Of a stretch of DNA of 64,000 bases, positions 1 through 6,905 are shown piece by piece. The position numbers and the translations under genes were made by a program. The stretch is from Marinomonas vulgaris (GTDB lineage: Bacteria > Pseudomonadota > Gammaproteobacteria > Pseudomonadales > Marinomonadaceae), in contig NZ_JAGSSV010000014.1 in the NCBI RefSeq assembly GCF_018145875.1, positions 1-64,000 of the forward strand. The letters are read 5' to 3'. Under the pieces are notes generated by a model. It worked only from the letters and a program-made list of their open reading frames with translations. It made no database searches and was not told where the DNA came from. The stretch's first letter is position 1. Each line of letters opens with the position of its first letter.

Positions 1-69
1 TAGCTCAGTTGGGAGAGCGTCGCCCTTACAAGGCGAATGTCGGGGGTTCGAACCCCTCCACACCCACCA
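1..69 (+). tRNA. tRNA-Val (TAC anticodon), 5' end cut by window edge
   Basis: The sequence starts in the D arm (TAGCTCAGTTGGGAGAGC). It continues through an anticodon stem TCGCC/GGCGA that encloses loop CTTACAA, so the anticodon is TAC (27-29), reading Val codons. A T arm with GGTTCGAACC follows, then an acceptor 3' strand and an encoded CCA ending at 69. The 5' acceptor strand lies before base 1. The gene-poor DNA with repeats and a gene fragment immediately downstream suggests that this tRNA 3' end has served as an integration site. Confidence 0.95.
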
Positions 70-214
70 ACTTTTTGTCAGTATTTCAAGCAATTCATAA
101 AGCCTCGAAACTCAGTAATACCAAGCCTTTCAGAGTTATCCAAATCTTTCTGTTACAATAAAACCTGTTTTCTAAAAGTCAATAGTCAGTCATTATCTAG
201 TCTATTTTACTCAA

Positions 215-243
215 TGTGACCCCCATGTGACCAACTTGTGACC
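215..243. repeat. Three TGTGACC repeats at exact 11-bp spacing
   Basis: TGTGACC occurs at 215-221, 226-232 and 237-243, so the copies start every 11 bp and lie on the same face of the helix. Such phased short repeats near a tRNA 3' end resemble integrase arm-type binding sites of tRNA-targeting elements. A repressor-type array is also possible. Confidence 0.6.
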
Positions 244-317
244 AAAGTGAAAATTTGCCCCCTAAAAAAACCTGTTATTGAGTACATTTTTTAGGGTGTT
301 TTAGCTAAAAAATGAGC

Positions 318-363
318 GTCGCCTGATTTTTTTATCAATTTTTCATGCAGGTTTTCAGGCGAC
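318..363. repeat. Inverted repeat GTCGCCTGA / TCAGGCGAC
   Basis: Perfect 9-bp arms at 318-326 and 355-363 are separated by 28 bp of AT-rich sequence. The right arm ends a few bases before the SDR gene remnant begins. The loop is too large for a good terminator. The repeat may mark a rearrangement boundary or a protein-binding site. Confidence 0.4.
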
Positions 364-367
364 TTAC

Positions 368-517
368 CTACTGGTGTCTAAAGGGGCTAGGGTGGTTATG
401 CTAAATCGAAACCCAAAAAAGTCAGAAGAAGCAATAACACGTATTAAAAGCGAGTTTGGTGACCAATCTCTAGTGAGCTGTATGATTATTGATCTTGGCG
501 ATCTAGCCTCTGTATGA
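368..517 (+). pseudogene. Remnant of a short-chain dehydrogenase/reductase gene
   Basis: Reading from about 368 the frame gives LLVSKGARVVMLNRNP, then KKSEEAITRIKSEFG, and later IIDLGDLASV before a TGA at 515-517. This is the beta2-alpha-beta3 part of an SDR Rossmann fold: the basic NR cofactor-binding residues after the second strand and the acidic DLGDL motif after the third. The upstream glycine-rich GxxxGIG loop and everything after DLASV, including NNAG, YxxxK and the catalytic core, are missing. The piece of about 50 codons cannot be functional and is best read as a decayed gene left beside the tRNA. Confidence 0.65.
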
Positions 518-610
518 AAGGCTGAAAAACACATGCATGCAAATGATATCAAGAATTTAGAGCCATTTTTATTGTCGAGATTTCATTAATGACTGTGTGT
601 CGAAAAGGCA

Positions 611-1615
611 TTAAGCCATATGTTTTAATTTTTCAAGCGCCTGTGCTGTGAGTTGCTGACTGAAAAGTGTGTTTTTAGGATGAGTTGGCGACCAGCCCAG
701 AATAAAACGATGGAAGTCAGCCCATGCAATGGTGAACAAGCATTGCCACTCTTCCACAACCGCATGTGCTAAGGCTTGAGACTCTCCTTGTGCCATTAAC
801 TCACTACTTAATTCTGCAAAATAATGAGATAGCAGATAGTCACTATGCTGAATCAGCTCTTTCTCTGAAAGAGCACTACCTAGAAAGTACACCAGGTCTT
901 GTACGCCAACGCCGCCGCCAACATATTGAAAGTCAACGGCGGCTACTTTGTTGGTAAGAGGTGAAATACAAAAATTAGCGACTTTGGCATCACCGTGCAC
1001 AAGAGTCTTGTAACGAGCATTATCAAGGAAATGGGTTAATTTTGACGCGTTTTTTTTAAGTTCGCCTTCGGCCATTGCGGCCCATTCATCTGGTCTTGTA
1101 TCAAGATGCCAATAGGTTCCTTTTTTCCACAATCCTTGTGGCCAACTGGCATTAGGAGATAAGTGAATAAAGCCAGCATGGAAGTTAGCTAACCACTGAA
1201 TGCAGGCAAGAATCTGGTCAATATTAAAACCTGTATATCGATCGGAATACCCAGCCGCGTCTAAGTCTTCAAGCAGTGTTAGCCTTTGTCCTGTGTGTTC
1301 ATCGTGAAAACTCCCATAGCAGTGAGGAATACGCGCCAATGGGTTGCAACGGGACGACCAGTGTTGATACCAATTTTGTTCCACTTCGTATGAGCGGACT
1401 TTTCGAGCATGGCCGACGTTTGAATGCCAGCCTCTAGGGTGCTTAATGTCCGAAGGAAATGTGCAGTGTTTGGCAATGACAAAAGAGGGCGCATTAAGAC
1501 CAGTCAGTGAATAGCGCGCGACTTCTCCGTACCCGCTCCATAATGACTGGATTAAAGACGCTCGTTGCACTGTCTTGGCTTTGCATTGTCGTTTTATAAA
1601 GATTTCTGGTGTCAT
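611..1615 (-). CDS. Phosphotransferase of the aminoglycoside/ecdysteroid kinase-like (APH) fold
   Basis: A 334-residue soluble protein with the APH/choline-kinase-like signature. The Brenner motif HGDAKVANF (about residue 200) supplies the catalytic Asp and Asn, and AAVDFQ some 20 residues later supplies the metal-binding Asp of the DFG-like motif. The lobe before it contains LLEDLDAAGYSDR, a typical hinge region. Members phosphorylate small hydroxylated molecules with ATP. The substrate cannot be told from sequence, and there is no reason to call it a resistance enzyme. The gene stands alone, convergent with the scar region and just downstream of the LysR gene on the same strand (36 bp gap), so the two could be co-transcribed. 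The ATG has only a weak SD (CAGGG). Confidence 0.8.
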   Translation of the reverse strand: MTPEIFIKRQCKAKTVQRASLIQSLWSGYGEVARYSLTGLNAPSFVIAKHCTFPSDIKHPRGWHSNVGHARKVRSYEVEQNWYQHWSSRCNPLARIPHCYGSFHDEHTGQRLTLLEDLDAAGYSDRYTGFNIDQILACIQWLANFHAGFIHLSPNASWPQGLWKKGTYWHLDTRPDEWAAMAEGELKKNASKLTHFLDNARYKTLVHGDAKVANFCISPLTNKVAAVDFQYVGGGVGVQDLVYFLGSALSEKELIQHSDYLLSHYFAELSSELMAQGESQALAHAVVEEWQCLFTIAWADFHRFILGWSPTHPKNTLFSQQLTAQALEKLKHMA

Positions 1616-1651
1616 GATTTAGACCCTGTTAAGGCTGGTTTTGCTAACCCA

Positions 1652-2527
1652 TTATAAGAGATTACGTAGTGATGTTCTTAGGTCTCTAAAGACCTCAAGG
1701 CTGCTGTGTTTTTGATGTTGAAGCACGTCAATATTGGCCATCCACCCCATTTCTTTAAATTCAATAGGAAGTTTTATTAAGCTGCCTTTGTTTACTTCAT
1801 CAAAAGCGACATGGCTGGGAAGCAAGCACCACCCATAACCTTGGATAGCCAATTCGAGTAACACAAAATAATTGTCTGAATACCAAATATCAGGGCTTAT
1901 TTTAAATTGAAAGCTGCTTGTCTGAGTAGTTCGAGAGCGCAGCAGAAGCTGACGGTGCAAGCGTAGGTTGTCAATGTTTTTACAGACCTGATTGGCTAAT
2001 GGGTGAGACTTGGCAATGTACAAATCAAATTTAATTGCCCCAAGACACTCATAATCAAGGTAACTGGGGATGTCTAATTCACTGAAAATAATACCCGTGA
2101 TGGCACGTTCGTTTTTTAACATATCGATGATGTCTAGGCTTGATGCACTCAAAAACTCCAGGGATAAATTTGGGTACTTTGTTTCAAGGTTGGTAATCGC
2201 TTTTGCAATGGTTTTAAGTGGAATACCTTCGTCAAGCGCGATCGTAATGTCATCAGGTATAGGCTGATGCAAACCTAAAGCAGAATTGGTGAAGCGTTGA
2301 TGTTGCTGTAGTAAGGCAATGGATTGCGGCAGCAAGGTTTTACCTTCTGCCGTTAGAGTAGGGTAGCGGCCAGTACGTTCAAATAAGGGGGTGTTACAGT
2401 CTATCTCCAAGTTAATGATATGTTGACTCACAACCGACTGGGCTTTGCCTAATTGCCTTGCTGCTGCTGAGAAAGACCCTGTCTCGACCGTGGTAACAAA
2501 GGCTTGTAACTGTTCAACACTAAACAT
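1652..2527 (-). CDS. LysR-family transcriptional regulator
   Basis: The protein has 291 residues, the usual LysR length. An N-terminal winged HTH (residues 1-60, VEQLQAFVTTVETGSFSAAA, then QSVVSQHIINLE and LFERTGRYPTLTAEG) is followed by an effector-binding domain. It is divergent from the PACE efflux gene across 91 bp, the classical arrangement in which a LysR regulator controls its neighbour; AceR/AceI is the model for this transporter family. The inducer is unknown. I found no clean T-N11-A box in the gap. Confidence 0.9.
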   Translation of the reverse strand: MFSVEQLQAFVTTVETGSFSAAARQLGKAQSVVSQHIINLEIDCNTPLFERTGRYPTLTAEGKTLLPQSIALLQQHQRFTNSALGLHQPIPDDITIALDEGIPLKTIAKAITNLETKYPNLSLEFLSASSLDIIDMLKNERAITGIIFSELDIPSYLDYECLGAIKFDLYIAKSHPLANQVCKNIDNLRLHRQLLLRSRTTQTSSFQFKISPDIWYSDNYFVLLELAIQGYGWCLLPSHVAFDEVNKGSLIKLPIEFKEMGWMANIDVLQHQKHSSLEVFRDLRTSLRNLL

Positions 2528-2618
2528 ATCGTTTTTCCAGATACTATCTGATTATTTAATACCTTAATAATGGATGAAAATACACGTCTAGTCACTAATA
2601 TGCAGGTGTGAATCCAAT

Positions 2619-3053
2619 ATGAAAACAGTAGAAAGAGTTTTTCAGGCCATTCTTTTTGAGGTATTAGCGCTGATGCTGGCCATTCCCTTAATGGTAATAA
2701 TAGGTGGCGTTGATGCGGCGAAAATGACAGTAGTGGGTATTGGTTTATCGCTTTTTGCAATGCTTTGGAACTACATCTACAACATAGTCTTCGACAAGGT
2801 TATAGGTTACAACCGTCTTGAAAGGGGCTTAGTGACTCGTATATTGCACGCCTTTGGCTTCGAATTTGGCATGTTGTTTGTCACCTTACCGTTCATGGCT
2901 TGGTATTTAGGCATCACTTGGTTAGCGGCCATTGCATTAGAAGCTGGTTTTTTGATTTTTATTTTTGTTTATACCATTGTGTTTAATTGGGCATACGATC
3001 GTTATCAACCCTATCAAAGGTGGTTCATAAGGGCAAAACTCAGCAGACATTGA
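2619..3053 (+). CDS. PACE-family multidrug/biocide efflux protein
   Basis: A 144-residue membrane protein with four predicted helices in two tandem bacterial-transmembrane-pair units. Each unit starts with a basic/acidic signature: ERVFQAILFEV at residue 5 and TRILHAFGFEFGM at about residue 82. This is the AceI type of Proteobacterial Antimicrobial Compound Efflux protein, which exports compounds such as chlorhexidine or, physiologically, polyamines using the proton gradient. The conserved Glu of helix 1 (FE in AILFEV), shown in AceI to couple protons, is present. The divergent LysR gene is the likely regulator. Confidence 0.88.
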   Translation: MKTVERVFQAILFEVLALMLAIPLMVIIGGVDAAKMTVVGIGLSLFAMLWNYIYNIVFDKVIGYNRLERGLVTRILHAFGFEFGMLFVTLPFMAWYLGITWLAAIALEAGFLIFIFVYTIVFNWAYDRYQPYQRWFIRAKLSRH

Positions 3054-3069
3054 TGAAATGTGGTCAAAA

Positions 3070-3104
3070 GAAAACACCTGCTTTTGAGGTGTGCAAGTGT
3101 TTTC
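3070..3104. terminator. Convergent-gene hairpin between the PACE gene and the phn operon
   Basis: GAAAACAC (3070-3077) pairs with GTGTTTTC (3097-3104). An alternative inner stem is ACACCT/AGGTGT (3074-3079, 3087-3092). On the minus strand the stem runs into TTTTGACC, so it best terminates the phn operon and may act in both directions. Confidence 0.55.
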
Positions 3105-3129
3105 TCCAGTGAAGACTCGAATGGTGTTG

Positions 3130-3927
3130 TTAAATTAAACGTTTGCGAATGGCCACCACAACAATTTCAGCTAGGATGACAATGGCGAAAATGGCAAGAA
3201 GTGATATGGCAACACGATCCCATTGAAATAAATTCATAGAATCATCCAAGACAACCCCAATGCCACCAGCACCTACTAACCCTAATACGGCCGACTCACG
3301 GACATTAATGTCCCAACGAAAGAGAACAATACTAAAGAAGGCCGGTAATATTTGTGGCCAGTAGCCTTTGATCAGAATCGACATCCAAGAGGCGCCTGTC
3401 GCTTTTAGCGCTTCAATGGAGCCCATGTTGACCTCCTCGATAGCTTCTCCCAGCAATTTACCAACGAAGCCGATGGATCGAAAAGCAATGGCCAACACCC
3501 CTGCGATAACACCAGGTCCAAAGATAGACACAAAAAGTAACGCCCAAACCAGCGAGTTTACCGAACGCGAAGACACAAGAAAGAAGCGTGCGATCCAATG
3601 ACTCCAAGCAGAACTAATGATGTTACTAGCATTCATTAAAGCCAGAGGAATGGCAAATATTAAGGTAATTAAGGTGCCTAATGTGGCAATGTTTAGCGTT
3701 TCTATCATGGCGTCATGCACGGCAACAGGGTAGTACGCGAAGTCAATCGGCCACATTCTTGAAAACATGTCCGCCATTTGTTCTGGCGCATCGAGTAAAA
3801 ACTCGGGAATGACTTCTACAGATTGTATGGATTGAAAAAAAGCCACAACGAGCACGAGATAGACCGCATAGCGAGACAGTTTTTGTTTAAGGGTAAAGCG
3901 TTCCCAGTGATGATCAATAGTGTTCAT
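3130..3927 (-). CDS. phnE: Phosphonate-type ABC transporter permease (second PhnE)
   Basis: A 265-residue inner-membrane permease with about six helices. The binding-protein-dependent permease loop contains EALKATGASW and the PhnE-typical ESAVLGLVGAGGIG segment near the C terminus, which docks on the ATPase. It is the last gene of phnD-phnC-phnE-phnE, 21 bp after the first permease. Two different PhnE-like subunits probably form a heterodimeric channel, as in several phosphonate/phosphite importers. The likely substrate is phosphonate, phosphite or a related P compound; no C-P lyase or phosphonatase gene lies in the window to narrow it. Confidence 0.88.
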   Translation of the reverse strand: MNTIDHHWERFTLKQKLSRYAVYLVLVVAFFQSIQSVEVIPEFLLDAPEQMADMFSRMWPIDFAYYPVAVHDAMIETLNIATLGTLITLIFAIPLALMNASNIISSAWSHWIARFFLVSSRSVNSLVWALLFVSIFGPGVIAGVLAIAFRSIGFVGKLLGEAIEEVNMGSIEALKATGASWMSILIKGYWPQILPAFFSIVLFRWDINVRESAVLGLVGAGGIGVVLDDSMNLFQWDRVAISLLAIFAIVILAEIVVVAIRKRLI

Positions 3928-3948
3928 AAAGTAGACTCCTAGGTCAGT

Positions 3949-4743
3949 CTAGCGAAAAATACTGCGCACAATATTGGAAAGGAATTCGCCAAACATGATT
4001 AAAGCAATAATCACGATAAGGATCGCGGCGACAAAATCGTAGTCAAATCGTTGAAAGGCTGAAAAGAGTGTTCCGCCTAAACCGCCGGCACCGACAATCC
4101 CAACCATGGTAGAGTTGCGTAAGTTTGAATCCAATTGATACGTTGAGAAACCAATAAAGCGAGCAAATACTTGTGGCATCACAGAAAACAAAATAATGCT
4201 GGTAAAACCTGCTCCTGTTGCACGAATCGCTTCGACTTGTTTTAAGGATATCTCTTCAATAGCCTCGGCAAACAGTTTGGCAATGAAGCCGATAGACGCG
4301 ACGATCAGCGTTAAAATACCAGCGAGCGCACCAAAGCCGACACTTTTTACAAACAAAATAGCGATGATCACAGGATGGAAAGTACGGCACAGGGCAATTA
4401 AGGTTCTCACCGGCGTACTGATCCAGTTTGGCATCATGTTTCTGGCGGCAAATAACCCCATAAATAACGAAATAAAAATACCGCAAATACTGGCAATGAT
4501 GGCTATTTCAAGACTTTCGATTAAGCCACTCAACAATAATGACCAGCGGCTAAAATTTGGCGGTACCATACGACCGAGCAAGTTACCGGCGTGGCCTAGG
4601 CCTTCATTGATACGCCCCCAGCTAAGGTCCATCGCATTAAACATGTAAACCACATAACACACGACGATGAGCCAGATGGCACTGGCAAGCCAATTGTGTT
4701 TAAACGGGTTTCCTCTGTGTTGGTTTGGGTTTATACCAGCCAT
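3949..4743 (-). CDS. phnE: Phosphonate-type ABC transporter permease (first PhnE)
   Basis: A 264-residue permease homologous to the adjacent one, with the same landmarks: an [10 protein letters not shown] coupling loop and [15 protein letters not shown] near the C terminus. Its ATG overlaps the end of phnC by 13 bp, indicating translational coupling. An N-terminal helix around residues 18-36 precedes the core. Together with the second permease and PhnC it forms the inner-membrane importer fed by PhnD. Confidence 0.88.
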   Translation of the reverse strand: MAGINPNQHRGNPFKHNWLASAIWLIVVCYVVYMFNAMDLSWGRINEGLGHAGNLLGRMVPPNFSRWSLLLSGLIESLEIAIIASICGIFISLFMGLFAARNMMPNWISTPVRTLIALCRTFHPVIIAILFVKSVGFGALAGILTLIVASIGFIAKLFAEAIEEISLKQVEAIRATGAGFTSIILFSVMPQVFARFIGFSTYQLDSNLRNSTMVGIVGAGGLGGTLFSAFQRFDYDFVAAILIVIIALIMFGEFLSNIVRSIFR

Positions 4744-5516
4744 GATTCACCTCCATAAATCTGTTTTAAATGCTCATCTGTAATACCTTCTGGTGGGCCG
4801 TCGTAGACAACAACCCCATTACTCATGCCTATCATACGTTTGGCAAAGCGGCTGGCGAGTTTGACATCGTGGATGTTAACCAAAGCCGGAATATTTTTTT
4901 CCTCGGCGAAGCGCTCTAATAACTCCATGATTTCCACCGCTGTTTTGGGGTCAAGAGAAGAAGTGGGTTCGTCTGCTAGTAAAATGCGAGGGTTTTGCAT
5001 GACGGCACGAGCGATGCCCACTCGCTGACGTTGGCCACCGGATAAACTGTCGGCACGTTTGCTGGCGTGCTCGGTTAAACCAACTGCGTCTAATAAGTCG
5101 AAAGCCGTATTGATATCATCTTGGCTGAAGTTTCTGCGCCAGGCTTTCCAGGCAGACATATAACCAAGGCGTCCAGTTAACACGTTTTCAATCACCGTGA
5201 GGCGCTCGACAAGGTTGTATTCTTGAAACACCATACCGACTTGGCGACGAAGCATGCGAAGTTGTGCACCTTTGGCTGAACATAAGTCAGCACCATCAAA
5301 TATAATCTCTCCGGCCGTCGGATCGATGAGTCGATTGATACAACGCAGTAGGGTACTTTTCCCGGTTCCGGATGGGCCTATAATGGCGACGATGCCCGGC
5401 TCGGTGATGCTAATATCGATCCCTTTTAAAATAGGGTTGCCAGCGGTGTATTCTTTTTTTAAATGTCTAATTTCTAGAAAATTAGCGCGTTCAGCGGTGT
5501 TTTGAGTAACAGGCAT
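4731..5516 (-). CDS. phnC: Phosphonate ABC transporter ATP-binding protein PhnC
   Basis: A 261-residue ABC ATPase. The Walker A motif GPSGTGKST is near residue 48, the Q-loop is FQEYNLV, the signature [14 protein letters not shown] is near residue 160, Walker B is [12 protein letters not shown], and the switch His follows in NIHD. The [22 protein letters not shown] segment is characteristic of PhnC rather than of other importer ATPases. It lies between phnD and the permeases. A strong hairpin separates it from phnD, which would let the binding protein be made in excess. Confidence 0.92.
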   Translation of the reverse strand: MPVTQNTAERANFLEIRHLKKEYTAGNPILKGIDISITEPGIVAIIGPSGTGKSTLLRCINRLIDPTAGEIIFDGADLCSAKGAQLRMLRRQVGMVFQEYNLVERLTVIENVLTGRLGYMSAWKAWRRNFSQDDINTAFDLLDAVGLTEHASKRADSLSGGQRQRVGIARAVMQNPRILLADEPTSSLDPKTAVEIMELLERFAEEKNIPALVNIHDVKLASRFAKRMIGMSNGVVVYDGPPEGITDEHLKQIYGGESWLV

Positions 5517-5541
5517 GGTGGTTTCCTACAGGCGAACAGAT

Positions 5542-5569
5542 CCAACAACCTGATGGCTCAGGTTGTTGG
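5542..5569. other. 12-bp perfect intercistronic hairpin between phnD and phnC
   Basis: CCAACAACCTGA (5542-5553) and TCAGGTTGTTGG (5558-5569) form a perfect stem with a TGGC loop. No U-run follows on the minus strand, so it is more likely an mRNA 3'-stabilising or processing element that protects phnD mRNA than a full terminator. Confidence 0.6.
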
Positions 5570-5600
5570 TGTATGGGTTAAGGTAAAGTGCTTAGGCGTG

Positions 5601-5626
5601 TTGTACTAGGCGAATTGTACTAGGCG
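5601..5626. repeat. Short tandem duplication TTGTACTAGGCG x2
   Basis: The 12-mer occurs at 5601-5612 and again at 5615-5626 (period 14), just after the phnD stop codon. It looks like a recent slippage duplication in the intercistronic region. No function is evident. Confidence 0.6.
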
Positions 5627-5628
5627 CG

Positions 5629-6678
5629 TTATTGGCTGTTGGATGCAGCTTCTTTTGCTCGCTTAGCCGCCGCTTTGGCTGCTTTCGCAGCATCGGCCTC
5701 AGCCAATTGTTTCAGTCCTGTTTTCGTGTAAGCCGTGCCAGACGAATGGGCAATGTCACGAATAACTTGCCAATCTTCTTTGTAAGTCACAGGAAAGAAA
5801 CGGTCAGCGCCGCCAAATGTTTTCTGCATTTCAGCTGGGAAGCGGAAAGTGAAAAAAGCCTCTTTGATCTTAGCAACCAGCTCAGGGTTTAAGTCATGGG
5901 CATAGCCAAAAGAGGAGGTAGGAAATCGTGGACTGGTATAGATAATGCGGAAGTCTTCTTTGTCGATTCGTTCGGCGTCGACCATGCGTTTAAACACGTC
6001 GGATGCTACAGGTGCTGCATCGTAGTCACCAGACAATACGCCCATAACAGATTGGTCATGTTTGCCAGAATACTTTACTTCGTAATCCTGATCTGGGGTG
6101 ATGCCTAAAGCAGGGAAAAGTGATCGAGGCGCAAGGTTGCCTGAGTTAGAGGAGGCTGATGTGTGGGCAACGACTTTTCCTTTCAGGTCAGTCATTTTGG
6201 TTATCTTGCTGTCATTGCGGACAACAGTGATCAGGTTATAACCTTGGAAAGATTCTTCTGTGCCTTTTACGGCGATGGGAACCAAGCCACCAAGATTAAC
6301 CGCATAACCAGTTGGACCGGTTGAGAAACCGGCAATGTGGAGTCGGCCAGAACGAAGTGCTTCTACTTCGGCCGCGTTGGAGTGAACCGTGTAGTAAACC
6401 ACTCTTTTTCCTGTAACGTCGCTCAGATACTTTTGGAAATCACTGAAGGCGTCTTTATACACCGCAGGGTCTTCTACTGGCGTGTAGGTAAAAACCAGCG
6501 TGCTTGGGTCGCGCCATTCGTTTGAGTCTTTCGGAAGGTCGGCCACAAGATCGTAATCTTCATCGCAGAACTTGTCATCTAATACGCCCCTATGAGAGCA
6601 GTCATTTGCGATGGCAGCGGTTGCACCCATTAGCAACGAGCTTGAGAGCATTAAACCTGTCAGTAATTTAATAGACAT
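5629..6678 (-). CDS. phnD: Phosphonate/phosphite-type periplasmic binding protein PhnD
   Basis: A 349-residue exported protein with a signal peptide of about 25 residues (cleavage after AAIA) and a PhnD-like fold. The YTPVEDPAVYKDAF segment resembles the start of PhnD/PtxB lobes, and the segment HTSASSNSGNLAPRSLF (about 190) is the anion-binding loop region of this family. The mature N terminus carries a Cys pair (DCSHRG...FCDED), and the C terminus ends in an unusual Ala/Lys-rich tail (AKAAKAAAKRAKEAA). The ATG has a good SD, GAGGA. It is first gene of the importer operon and lies about 90 nt downstream of the predicted sigma-54 start site. Phosphonate versus phosphite cannot be decided. Confidence 0.88.
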   Translation of the reverse strand: MSIKLLTGLMLSSSLLMGATAAIANDCSHRGVLDDKFCDEDYDLVADLPKDSNEWRDPSTLVFTYTPVEDPAVYKDAFSDFQKYLSDVTGKRVVYYTVHSNAAEVEALRSGRLHIAGFSTGPTGYAVNLGGLVPIAVKGTEESFQGYNLITVVRNDSKITKMTDLKGKVVAHTSASSNSGNLAPRSLFPALGITPDQDYEVKYSGKHDQSVMGVLSGDYDAAPVASDVFKRMVDAERIDKEDFRIIYTSPRFPTSSFGYAHDLNPELVAKIKEAFFTFRFPAEMQKTFGGADRFFPVTYKEDWQVIRDIAHSSGTAYTKTGLKQLAEADAAKAAKAAAKRAKEAASNSQ

Positions 6679-6780
6679 TATTGTTTCCTCATGATGTATT
6701 TTTTATTGTTATCACCGGTCGGGAGGTTCCGTTGTCGGAGATGAGTCTGCCCTGTATGTCTGAAGGACTGGTTTCTTATA

Positions 6781-6795
6781 GCAAAGCCAATGCCA
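6781..6795 (-). promoter_or_regulatory. Sigma-54 (-24/-12) promoter of the phn operon
   Basis: Minus-strand TGGCATTGGCTTTGC fits the RpoN consensus TGGCAC-N5-TTGCA, with GG and GC separated by exactly 10 bp. It points at phnD, 103 bp from its ATG. An enhancer-like palindrome lies about 100 bp upstream, next to the gene of an NtrC-class activator. Confidence 0.8.
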
Positions 6796-6891
6796 AAAAA
6801 TTAATACTAACTAAATCAACGGTTTACGTTAGAATTATTGAAGTTAAATACTGGTTTGGGTCGCTTTAGTCTCATCGAAAAACAACAAATG

Positions 6892-6905
6892 GGACATTAA
6901 TGTCC
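6892..6905. promoter_or_regulatory. Enhancer palindrome GGACA-TTAA-TGTCC
   Basis: Perfect 5-bp arms with a 4-bp spacer overlap the stop codon of the response-regulator gene, about 100 bp upstream of the phn sigma-54 promoter. An identical arm/spacer design occurs at 10251-10264 on the other side of the same two-component genes. It is a likely binding site of that regulator (inference). Confidence 0.65.

Larger units (their letters stand above)
70..610. other. Gene-poor segment downstream of the tRNA
   Basis: About 540 bp hold no intact gene. They contain three phased TGTGACC repeats (215-243), a widely spaced 9-bp inverted repeat (318-326 / 355-363) and a fragment of a short-chain dehydrogenase gene (about 368-517). 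The combination beside a tRNA 3' end looks like the scar of a lost or decayed integrated element. That reading is inference; no integrase gene is visible. Confidence 0.5.
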
